Source: Streptosporangium sp. NBC_01495
Lineage (GTDB): Bacteria > Actinomycetota > Actinomycetes > Streptosporangiales > Streptosporangiaceae
Assembly (NCBI RefSeq): GCF_036250735.1
Contig: NZ_CP109430.1
Coordinates: 310,001 to 374,000 of the forward strand
Direction: 5' to 3'
Length of the DNA stretch: 64,000 nt
Both the position numbers and the translations under genes were made by a program. This document shows positions 7,613 through 15,771 of this stretch, one piece after another (within the stretch, counting starts at the first letter, position 1; every line of letters begins with the position of its first letter). The notes beneath the pieces were generated by a model, which saw nothing but the letters and a program-made list of their open reading frames with translations, did no database searches and was not told the DNA's origin.

Positions 7613-8992
7613 TCAGTTCCGCGTTTGGACCAAGCCCTCGATCAACGACACGAGCTCGGTGATCTGATCCCGCTCGAGCTCCCGGTCCACCAGGGTCCGC
7701 ATGGCGGTCTGCGTCACATGGCCGATCGGCAACCCCAGCGCATCCGCCACCGCCGTAAGTCGGTCGTGATGATCCAACCCCTCGGCTGAGTCGAGAGCTC
7801 GGAACACCGCAGTGGCTTCCACCCCCAAATGGTGGGCGACGATCGTAGTCATGTCACACAGCACTCTCATTAGCAGGGCGTCGGGTGGCTCTGCACCAGG
7901 AAGAAAGGCGACGCGTCCAGGCGGGAACTCTAGCTGCCCACTATCGACCTTGACCCGGGAGTCGCCGTCAAGGACGCCAATGACCTCGAGCCCGAATTTC
8001 GTCTTCCATAGGGGGTTGACAAACTTCGGAACGTTGCCGTCACCGCCCACCTGAACGATCTGGACCACCGTGCTCAGCTCGGGTGCTGTCAGCGCAAGCA
8101 AGGCGTCCAGCATGGCGCCGGCGAGCACATCCTCCACGACCGCCAATACCTTGGGCCTTGGCCGCAGCCCAAGCCGCTCCAACGCCGGTGCGGTGTGGGA
8201 GACCTCCTCGATGGTCACGCCAGCTACCGGATGACGTCCGAGGAGCCGCAGGGAGGCAGGCGGGATCCGCTCAACCAGCTCCGCCGAGTGGGAGGCGACG
8301 ACCAATGAGACCGGCCTGTTCTTAATGGCAGCGCTTTCGACGAGCACGTCGGCCAGTCGGGCGCGGGCCCTGGGCGATAAGAAGTTTTCGGGCTCGTCTA
8401 GGAGGAGGACATGGCCTGGCCGTAACGCCTTGAGGGCCATAATGACCGAGAACGCGGCCAACTCGCCCACGCTCATTTCGTCAGGACCGTAGGTCCGCCC
8501 GCGATGGGTGAGCTCGTAGTAGCGCCACTGGCCACTCACACGGTCTTCCCGGCCCAGCTCGGTGAAAGCCGCCGATTCGTAGTCCCGGCCGAGGAGGTAA
8601 CCGAGCTGCTTGAGTGAAGCCGCGTCCAGGGGGGACCGCTCCACCGCATCGCGTTTAGCTTCCAGACCCTCCACCGATCTGACGTGGGATAGGACGGTGA
8701 AGCACTCCTCCGCAGGGTCGACATACCGACAGACGAGCTCGGCCTTCCCGTGGTCAAGTTCGGCGGAGATATCGGAGTCTCCTGCGGTCGTCAGGCAGCG
8801 GTGTACAGCGGTGAGTAGCCGGGACTTGCCTGCACCGCTCGGCCCGACGAGCACCGTGATCCGGGGTGCCAGCTCAAGTTCGAGCTTACCCAGCTGCACG
8901 TGGCCGTCGACGCGCACCCGACGCAGCGGGTAGGCGAGGCTTCCCGAGCGTAACCGGTCCTGGCTCTGGGCCAGAGCCGCCCGTCGGGTCAC
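7613..8992 (-). CDS. ABC-type AAA ATPase with C-terminal TOPRIM-like domain (OLD/PARIS-like)
   Basis: 459 residues. The ATPase half shows Walker A GPSGAGKS (50-57), an ABC-like signature MSVGELAAF (173-181), Walker B HVLLLDEPENF (194-204) and an H-switch VVASHS (232-237). The C-terminal half has a TOPRIM-like pattern: an acidic residue in VLAVVEDVLAG (about 282-292) and a DxD in VIGVLDGDSR (about 337-346), expected to bind metal for nucleic-acid cleavage. The order is that of OLD nucleases and of fused PARIS-like AAA-TOPRIM proteins, but it is short (OLD is near 580). It overlaps the DUF262 gene by 4 bp and ends the R-M operon, so I infer a defence or abortive-infection effector. No family assignment can be proved by eye. 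Confidence 0.75.
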   Translation of the reverse strand: MTRRAALAQSQDRLRSGSLAYPLRRVRVDGHVQLGKLELELAPRITVLVGPSGAGKSRLLTAVHRCLTTAGDSDISAELDHGKAELVCRYVDPAEECFTVLSHVRSVEGLEAKRDAVERSPLDAASLKQLGYLLGRDYESAAFTELGREDRVSGQWRYYELTHRGRTYGPDEMSVGELAAFSVIMALKALRPGHVLLLDEPENFLSPRARARLADVLVESAAIKNRPVSLVVASHSAELVERIPPASLRLLGRHPVAGVTIEEVSHTAPALERLGLRPRPKVLAVVEDVLAGAMLDALLALTAPELSTVVQIVQVGGDGNVPKFVNPLWKTKFGLEVIGVLDGDSRVKVDSGQLEFPPGRVAFLPGAEPPDALLMRVLCDMTTIVAHHLGVEATAVFRALDSAEGLDHHDRLTAVADALGLPIGHVTQTAMRTLVDRELERDQITELVSLIEGLVQTRN

Positions 8993-10182
8993 CAGACACC
9001 CCAGCGTTCACTGGCCGCCTCGGCGATGGCCGTATCCGGCTCGGCCCCGTCAGCGAGCATTCGGTACAGGCGAGATAGGAGAGGTCCCGGCTCGTTCAAT
9101 GGAGACGGCAGCCCGCCGCACACTAGGAGGAACAGCCAGAGGATCACGTCACGTCGCAAGATCTGGGCGGTGTTCAGGGCGTCGATGGCGGCATACTCGT
9201 TGAACAGAGCGAGAAGCTCTGCATACGGTAGGTCGTGGTAGTTCGACAGGACCGGCGGAGGGTTGGTCAGCTCGAGTCCAGCAGCGACCCTGCGCCGCTG
9301 TCGTTCGAACCACTCCAGAAGCCGGCCCACGTGGTGGGCCGAGGCAGGGCCGAACCGTTGTCCGGCCTGGACTAGAAGCAGCAACCAGGACAACAGAGTG
9401 GCTTTGCTGAACCGGATCCCGGCCCCGTCCACGGATGGGAGCCGGAGCAGTGCGGAGAGAGCGTCGGCGGTCCACTGTGACACATCGTCGGCGACGGGCT
9501 CGGCTGACTTGGCCCGTGCTTCGAGTTCCCCGGCGGCGCCCACCTCGCGGGCTTCGGCAGCGACGAGCAGTCGTGTGACGACGTCTTCGTAGGCCAGGCC
9601 GATGTTGGAGAATCCAATCCGCCCGGGCTCGAACCCCCGGTCCGCAGCCTCGACAACCAAAGTTCTGACCTGTTCTCCGAACCCTCCGGTCTCGATGGAC
9701 AGCCGTTGCTCTGGGGTGAGCCACTCCTGCCCGTTCAGCCGGAACAGCATCGGCCGCACATGCTCGGGCCGCACCCCATCGAGTTCGATGATTACGAGCG
9801 GATAGTCATCGATGGCCTGCCGCAGGCCGCTACCTAGCTCGGTATAACGCATCCCGTTGAGCTCCCGAAGCATGGGATCGACCGGAGACAATAATCCGTC
9901 CACCCCGAAGGCTCCCTTGACGAATGCCAGTAGTGCCGTCAGTCGCTGTGCCCCGTCAACCACCTCAGGCGCCGGTCCCGCCGCCACGACGTACAGTGGA
10001 CCAATCGGCCAGCCCCGCAGCACCGAGTCGACAAGCATCCGCTGCCGGTGTTCCGGCCATGGTGGCGCGCCCGTCCGGCCAGGGGCGATCCGCAGCGCGC
10101 CCTCAGCGAGTTCCGACAGCACCTCGCGCAGCGTGGGTGTGCGCGGGCGCGCCGGGCCGCGCAGCGACCGGGGTGAGGCCAT
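8989..10182 (-). CDS. DUF262 (GmrS/ParB-fold) protein without HNH domain
   Basis: 397 residues. The first 130 follow the DUF262 pattern: a PPWPEHRQRMLVDSVLRGWP segment, IGPLYVV, then VVDGAQRLTALLAFVKGAF near residues 74-92, and later LVIIELDGVRPEHVRPMLF. The family usually has DGQQR at the nucleotide-binding site; here it is DGAQR (about 76-80), losing one conserved Gln. The rest is helical, and no DUF1524 HNH nuclease motif is visible, so this is not a complete GmrSD-type enzyme. It lies 42 bp after hsdR and overlaps the AAA-TOPRIM gene by 4 bp. I infer a sensor or nucleotide-binding partner of that protein. Confidence 0.75.
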   Translation of the reverse strand: MASPRSLRGPARPRTPTLREVLSELAEGALRIAPGRTGAPPWPEHRQRMLVDSVLRGWPIGPLYVVAAGPAPEVVDGAQRLTALLAFVKGAFGVDGLLSPVDPMLRELNGMRYTELGSGLRQAIDDYPLVIIELDGVRPEHVRPMLFRLNGQEWLTPEQRLSIETGGFGEQVRTLVVEAADRGFEPGRIGFSNIGLAYEDVVTRLLVAAEAREVGAAGELEARAKSAEPVADDVSQWTADALSALLRLPSVDGAGIRFSKATLLSWLLLLVQAGQRFGPASAHHVGRLLEWFERQRRRVAAGLELTNPPPVLSNYHDLPYAELLALFNEYAAIDALNTAQILRRDVILWLFLLVCGGLPSPLNEPGPLLSRLYRMLADGAEPDTAIAEAASERWGVW

Positions 10183-10224
10183 CGCCTATCTCACTCTCAC
10201 TAGCGATTCTCCGCGCCGGGGGGC

Positions 10225-13128
10225 TTAGTAGTACTGCCGGATGTAGTCGTAGGCCTTCTCGAACAGTTCGTCGTCGCGGTGCAGGTTGTACTTCAGCAGG
10301 ACACCGCGCAGGGCCTGCCTGACCCTGCGGTCCCCGAGGCCGGTCCGCTGCCAGTTGTCCCAGCGCACCGTGCGGACGATCTCATCGATCTCCCCGACGA
10401 TGCGTTCGACACGCGCCGGCGCCGAACCATCCTGATTGGCCCGCTCGAACAGCTGGGTGAGTGCCTCCTTCCCCTCTTCGTCTCTATCGATTGTACGTTC
10501 GAGAGCGACAGTTTCCCTGGCGAGGTCGAGCAGCTTCTTCAGGTAGATGAGGCTGGTGATCTGGCCGTCCTCGAACTCTTGGCGTAGGGTCTCCAGCTTC
10601 TCTCCGATCGAGGCGAAACGGGCGTTGCCCGCCCGCAGTCGCAGGCGCGCGCCAATACTCGCCCGGACCTGATTAATGTGCCGCTCTGGCGCCTCTTCCA
10701 TGGCCCGGGCCACGGCCGCGTCAAGTACGAGCGTCTCTAGATCGTCACGGATCGCTTCCACATGGAGGTGCTCGTCGATCAGCGCCAGCGTCTGCGCGCC
10801 GAGCCGGCGCCAGATCCGCCGGCCGGCGGTGTCGCGCGGCTTAACCGACTGATACACCTGGGACAACCAGGTGTAGTCGGTACGATATTGAGTCAGGTCG
10901 GGGGCGGGTGACAGCGCCTCCCACAGCCGCTGCAACACCATGTATTCCCGGCCGAACAGGTCCCGGACCGTCGGGTCGGTCAGCAGCCGCTGTGCTTCGA
11001 CGAGCCCCTCGTGGCCATCCAGATCACGGTCGACGCCCGGGAAGTAGGCCAGGCAGGCGGTAAGCGCGGCGGGAAGCTTGGCGGCCAAGCCCCTGATGCT
11101 GGTGACGGTGTCCTGCATCCGTGCCTCGTCGAACTGGAGCGCCTTGTCGAGGTGGCCGAACACTCCGACGTAGTCGACGATCGTGCCGTGGGTCTTGTCC
11201 TGGTTGCCGAGGGCGTAGGGCCGGTTGATCCGGCAGACTGCCTGAAGGAGGGTGTGATCCTTCATCACCTTGTCCAGGTACATGGTCTGCAAGATGGGCG
11301 CATCAAAGCCGGTAAGGAGCTTGGCCGTCACGATTAAGATCTTCAGCGGGTCGGCGGGGTCGCGGAACCGCTCCAGTAGGCGCTCCTCCTCGGGCTTGGA
11401 GCGCAGGTGCCGCCGGACCGCCTCTGGCGTGCTCTTCCCGCTGGAGACGACGATGGCGCTGGCCTCCTCGCCGAGCAGCTGGTCGAGCTCGGTCTTGTAG
11501 AGGCCGCAGGCCTCCTTGTCGTAAACGACGATCTGCGCCTTGAAGCCCTTGGGATCGACATGCTCGGCGAAGTGCTTCGCTAGGTCAGCACAGACTAGGC
11601 GAATCCGTTCCGAGGATTTGAAGAGGCGTTCCATCCGTGCGGCCCGCTTGGAAAGCAGACGTTTCTCCTCCTCGTCCAACTTTCCGGCCAGTCGGTCGAA
11701 TTCGTGGTCGAGCGCCTCGGAGTCGAGGGTGAACTCGGTCCCCCGCGGTTCGAAGTGAATTGGGAGCGTGGCGCCGTCCTCGATCGACTCAGCCTGGGTG
11801 TACCGGTCGAGGTAGCGGCCCGGGTCCTCCTCGGAGCCGAAGTTCTTGAAGGTGTTGCGGTCGGTTCGGTTGATCGGGGTGCCGGTCATACCGAAGAAGA
11901 ACGCTCCGGGCAGCGCGGTGCGCATCCGGTCACCGAGATCGCCTTCCTGAGTGCGGTGGGCCTCGTCGACCAGACAGACGATGTCGTCCCGGCCGGACAG
12001 CCCCGGTTCGGCTTCAGCAAATTTGAAGACCGTTGTGATGATGATCTTCCGCTGGCCGGAGCTGAGCCAGTCGAGGAGATCGGAGCCGTTGGTCGCGGTC
12101 ACGACGTTCGGCACGTCGGAGGCGTTGAACGTGCTGGTGATCTGGGTGTCCAGGTCGATGCGGTCGACCACGATGAGCACGGTCGGTGAGCCGAGTTCGG
12201 GATGGTTGCGCAGTTTTTGGGCGGCGAACAGCATCAGCAGGGACTTGCCGGAGCCCTGGAAGTGCCATATTAAGCCTTGCTTCGGCTGGCCCACCAGCAC
12301 TCGGTTTACGATCTTGTTCCCGGTGCGGTATTGCGGCTGGCGGCAAATCACCTTGATCTTCTGATGTCGCCCGTCGGTCCCGTACACCGTGAAGTTCTTC
12401 ACGATGTCCAAGACTGTCACGGGGGACAACAGGTCGCGGGCGGCCCGGCCGACCGCATCCAGTGGCCCGTCGCCATCGTCGGACCGCCAGGGGAACCAGG
12501 ACTCGTCGGGCATCCGGACCGAGCCGTACCGCAGCTCACGGCCATCGGTGGCGAAGGCGAACGCGCCCGGCACGAAGAAGTCGGGCACGTCGCGTTCGTA
12601 GTCCTCGTGGACCTGCACGGCCCCGTCGAGCCAGCTCACTGCCTCCCGGGTGGCGGTCTTGGCCTCTCCGACGACCAGCGGGATCCCGTTCACCCACAGC
12701 ACCAGGTCGAACCGGCGCTCCACAGAGCCGAGCCGGAAAGTCACCTCGGTGGAGATCGCATATGTGTTGTTACTCGGGTCGTCGAAGTCGATCAGCCGGA
12801 CGGTCTCATGCCGCCGGTCGGGCCCGAATGGCCGCGAGTGCTCACCTAGCAGCCACCGCCGGAAGTCCTCGTTGGCCCGCACGAGGCCTACGCTCCCGGC
12901 CGCGAGGATGAGCCCTTTCAGTTCATACAGCACCTCCGCCGCCCGGTGTGGCTCTGCTGCTAGCGCCGGGTTCAGCCGCAGCAGAGCCTCTCGAACCTCA
13001 GGCTCGACCAGTACATCCGTTACCCTCCGGTCCAGCGCCGAGCCGGGCGTGAACTTCCAAGCGCCCCCTCCGCCAGCCAGCCGATCACGGATCAGATCAC
13101 GAACGCTGTTCGCCTCGCTGAAGCTCAT
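10225..13128 (-). CDS. hsdR: Type I restriction enzyme R subunit (HsdR)
   Basis: 967 residues, normal length. The N-terminal nuclease has D141 (RRFDLVLWVN) and E155-x-K157 (VGEAKTA), the PD-ExK triad. Two RecA-like motor domains follow: Walker A HFQGSGKS (about 289-296), DEAH box LVDEAHRTQEGD (386-397), motif III GMTGTP (413-418) and motif VI QAVCRINRPY. The C-terminal third is the helical region that docks on the methylase. It translocates DNA and cuts unmethylated foreign DNA as part of an R-M-S complex. Its start lies 32 bp inside the hsdS gene, so they are one transcription unit. Confidence 0.95.
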   Translation of the reverse strand: MSFSEANSVRDLIRDRLAGGGGAWKFTPGSALDRRVTDVLVEPEVREALLRLNPALAAEPHRAAEVLYELKGLILAAGSVGLVRANEDFRRWLLGEHSRPFGPDRRHETVRLIDFDDPSNNTYAISTEVTFRLGSVERRFDLVLWVNGIPLVVGEAKTATREAVSWLDGAVQVHEDYERDVPDFFVPGAFAFATDGRELRYGSVRMPDESWFPWRSDDGDGPLDAVGRAARDLLSPVTVLDIVKNFTVYGTDGRHQKIKVICRQPQYRTGNKIVNRVLVGQPKQGLIWHFQGSGKSLLMLFAAQKLRNHPELGSPTVLIVVDRIDLDTQITSTFNASDVPNVVTATNGSDLLDWLSSGQRKIIITTVFKFAEAEPGLSGRDDIVCLVDEAHRTQEGDLGDRMRTALPGAFFFGMTGTPINRTDRNTFKNFGSEEDPGRYLDRYTQAESIEDGATLPIHFEPRGTEFTLDSEALDHEFDRLAGKLDEEEKRLLSKRAARMERLFKSSERIRLVCADLAKHFAEHVDPKGFKAQIVVYDKEACGLYKTELDQLLGEEASAIVVSSGKSTPEAVRRHLRSKPEEERLLERFRDPADPLKILIVTAKLLTGFDAPILQTMYLDKVMKDHTLLQAVCRINRPYALGNQDKTHGTIVDYVGVFGHLDKALQFDEARMQDTVTSIRGLAAKLPAALTACLAYFPGVDRDLDGHEGLVEAQRLLTDPTVRDLFGREYMVLQRLWEALSPAPDLTQYRTDYTWLSQVYQSVKPRDTAGRRIWRRLGAQTLALIDEHLHVEAIRDDLETLVLDAAVARAMEEAPERHINQVRASIGARLRLRAGNARFASIGEKLETLRQEFEDGQITSLIYLKKLLDLARETVALERTIDRDEEGKEALTQLFERANQDGSAPARVERIVGEIDEIVRTVRWDNWQRTGLGDRRVRQALRGVLLKYNLHRDDELFEKAYDYIRQYY

Positions 13129-14287
13129 CTGGGGGGATGTCCTCGCTGAATATCCGGTTGATCAACCCGCGCACGAGCCTACGGGACGCGCCCGCATGCT
13201 CCTCCAACGCTCGCCGAGCCTCCCGAGCCTCGGCAACGCGCCGAACCACCTCATCCTGCACATCAAGATCAGGAAGTGGAAAGTCCATTTCCGAAAATCG
13301 TACCGCTGTGAGGTTGGCTAGTGATGTGGTTTTGGTGGATTTACGTGCGAAATCGCCCCGATAGTAGGCTCTGCGGAACCAACCGTAGGCGAACTCAGTG
13401 CGCGTCGATTCGCCCGCGCGGAAGCGGAGAAGGCTCTTCTGATAGCAGCATCCTTCGATCTCTCCCTGATATAAAGCACAGCGCCCGACGAACTCAGTGC
13501 TCTGACCCTCGTTCAAGAGAACGTCACCAGGTTGAAGTGAGTACTTCGCGTAGTGCTTGCCGCCGAAGTCCATCTCCAGCACATCGTCTAGCTCCAACCG
13601 GTCGTCGTGCACGTTTGCGACTCTGAGATAGGGGCGTGAATATTGACCGGTCTGATATTTTGGATGCTGCATTCGCCCGAGTTGAACTTGTCCGGCATCC
13701 CTAACCCGAACGACGGGCCAAGCCGGATCAGCGTAGGCATCCTCCAGGACGCGCTTCTCGACTACCCAAGCGGCCTCGACTGCTGCCTCTGACTTAACTG
13801 CGACCTCTTCGGCGGCCCACACCAGTTCTCCGATCCTTTCCTGCTCGTCGAGCGGTGGCAGGCCGAAGCTGTAGGCGCTCAGGCTCTTCCAACTCGTGCG
13901 TGGCGAGAGCGATCCGACGGAGGTGGCGATCGCGTACTCCACGAACGACGGACTCTGGACAAGGATCGGCAGGAGAGCGGGGTGCAGCATGCCCGAAGCG
14001 GGTTCCATGACGATGATGTCATTCGAGCAGACTCCATCGAAGTCGACTCGGGCGCCCTTGCGCTGGTAAGCCCGGCGCTTGCCGTATAGAACCTGCCCCT
14101 TGCGGAAGCTTCGTGTGAACATGTGGTCTGCGTCGCCTGGCGCGAACCTGCTGACGGTGAGGGCGTCGGAATCCAGATGCTCCAGCCCCACGGCCCGTCC
14201 ATCGACCGGGCCTTGAGTTGTGTTGCCCGCCTGCTTGACGACCTCGCCGAACCGAACGGGCCGCCAGGTGGAACGGTCGATGTTCAT
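13097..14287 (-). CDS. hsdS: Type I restriction specificity subunit (HsdS), two TRDs
   Basis: 396 residues with two target-recognition halves. The first (about 1-150) ends in FGLPPLDEQERIGELV and the second (about 190-345) in FPLPDLDVQDEVVRRV; each is followed by a long helix that spaces the two half-sites and binds HsdM. It sets the bipartite DNA sequence methylated and cut by the complex. The start overlaps the end of M2 by 4 bp and the end overlaps hsdR by 32 bp. Both recognition halves look complete. Confidence 0.9.
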   Translation of the reverse strand: MNIDRSTWRPVRFGEVVKQAGNTTQGPVDGRAVGLEHLDSDALTVSRFAPGDADHMFTRSFRKGQVLYGKRRAYQRKGARVDFDGVCSNDIIVMEPASGMLHPALLPILVQSPSFVEYAIATSVGSLSPRTSWKSLSAYSFGLPPLDEQERIGELVWAAEEVAVKSEAAVEAAWVVEKRVLEDAYADPAWPVVRVRDAGQVQLGRMQHPKYQTGQYSRPYLRVANVHDDRLELDDVLEMDFGGKHYAKYSLQPGDVLLNEGQSTEFVGRCALYQGEIEGCCYQKSLLRFRAGESTRTEFAYGWFRRAYYRGDFARKSTKTTSLANLTAVRFSEMDFPLPDLDVQDEVVRRVAEAREARRALEEHAGASRRLVRGLINRIFSEDIPPDELQRGEQRS

Positions 14288-15771
14288 AAGACCTCCGATA
14301 CCGACAGCAACTGCCCGACGGACTCTCGCGCGGCGGCCTCTGTCCGTCGCCAGTCCGCTAGGAGTTCTCCGATGTCAGCGCGTTCATCGCCGTCGGACGA
14401 CTTGATCACGTACTGGGGGATGGCAAGCAACGCGTCGTTGGTGAGGAGGTCCTCGGTACGGACCACCGCTGTGAACCCCTTCTCATCCTCGAATGCCTCA
14501 AACGCGGCGTGAATGCGAGTTATGTTGGCATCGCTCAGGAAGGACTGGCCCCGGGCGCGTTTGAGTTCACTGACGGCGTTGATGAACAGAACCTTGTCGC
14601 GGCGGGCAGCGGGGCGGTGGGTGCGGAGGATGACGACGCAGGCCTCCATCGGAGAGTTGTAGAACAGGCCGGGGCCGAGACCGAGGACGCATTCGAGAAG
14701 GCCGGAGCGGATGAGTCGCTCACGGAGGGCGCGTTCGTCGTTGCGGAACAGGACGCCATGCGGGAAGAGGATGGCGCCACGGCCGGTCATTGGGTCGAGA
14801 GAGGCTGCAATGTGCTGGAAGAACGCGTAGTCGGCACGTGACTGTGGCGGGGTACCCCAGAGGTTGCGGCCCCATTTGTCATTCATGAAGGCCGTGCGGT
14901 CCCACTGTTTGATCGAGTACGGAGGGTTGGCGAGGATGACGTCGAAGGTCGCGAGCCGGTCATCGGTGTGGAAGGCGGGAGCGGAGAGGGTATCGCCGCG
15001 GGCGATCTCGAAGTCCTCGATGCCGTGCAGGAACAGGTTCATGCGGGCGATCGCGGAGGTCATGACGTTGCGTTCCTGCCCGTACAGCCGGATGCTCCGG
15101 TGTTCCAATCCCTCCCGGCGCAGCTCGGCGACGGCCGAGACCAGCATGCCTCCGGTACCGCACGTCGGATCGTAAACGCTCTCCTCGGGACGTGGTTTGA
15201 GCATCAGCGTCATCAGCCGGACTAGAGTGCGGTTGGTATAGAACTCCTGGGCGGTGTGGCCAGAGTCGTCGGCGAACTTCTTGACCAGGAACTCGTATGC
15301 CTGGCCTAGCTCATCCTCGGGCACCCGCGCGATCGACAGTTCCTGGCTGGAGAAGTGCTCCACCAGGTTTCTGAGGGTGGCGTCGGGGAGTCGTTCCTTG
15401 TTGGTCCACTGGGTATCACCGAACACCCCATTGAGCCGGCCGGAGTTGGCACCCTCGATGGCCGTCATCGCCATCGCAATGGCCGAGCCGATGTCGGCGG
15501 GAGCCTTGCGGACGTCCTCCCAATGTGCGCTGTCCGGGATCTGGAAGAGGTGGTTCTCAGGTTTGGCCGCCAGCTCCTTCTCCCCGTACCTGGCCAGTGC
15601 CTCGGCACGTTCCTCGTCGAAGACGTCGCTGATCCGCTTGAAGAACAGCAGCGGAAAGATGAACTGCTTGTAGTCGCCCGCGTCGACGAGCCCACGCAAC
15701 AGGGTCGCCGCACCCCACAGGTAGTTTTCCAGCTCGCCCTGCGTGAGTCGCTGCTCGTTCACAGTCCCCAT
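14284..15771 (-). CDS. hsdM: Type I DNA methyltransferase M2 (HsdM)
   Basis: 495 residues, normal HsdM length. The N-terminal helical domain carries IFPLLFFKRISDVFDEE; QEFYTNRTLVRLM precedes SAM motif I DPTCGTGGML (201-210), and catalytic motif IV is NPPY (282-285). It is a diverged paralogue of the gene directly upstream, which has NPPF. The pair overlap by 13 bp, so this operon encodes two different M subunits for one S and one R. A normal EcoKI-type enzyme uses two copies of one M; here a heterodimer M1-M2 is possible (inference). Confidence 0.9.
   Translation of the reverse strand: MGTVNEQRLTQGELENYLWGAATLLRGLVDAGDYKQFIFPLLFFKRISDVFDEERAEALARYGEKELAAKPENHLFQIPDSAHWEDVRKAPADIGSAIAMAMTAIEGANSGRLNGVFGDTQWTNKERLPDATLRNLVEHFSSQELSIARVPEDELGQAYEFLVKKFADDSGHTAQEFYTNRTLVRLMTLMLKPRPEESVYDPTCGTGGMLVSAVAELRREGLEHRSIRLYGQERNVMTSAIARMNLFLHGIEDFEIARGDTLSAPAFHTDDRLATFDVILANPPYSIKQWDRTAFMNDKWGRNLWGTPPQSRADYAFFQHIAASLDPMTGRGAILFPHGVLFRNDERALRERLIRSGLLECVLGLGPGLFYNSPMEACVVILRTHRPAARRDKVLFINAVSELKRARGQSFLSDANITRIHAAFEAFEDEKGFTAVVRTEDLLTNDALLAIPQYVIKSSDGDERADIGELLADWRRTEAAARESVGQLLSVSEVL

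Noticed and set aside
8989..10182. Full GmrSD type IV restriction enzyme
   Set aside because: DUF262 part only; no DUF1524 HNH motif is visible in this or the adjoining gene.
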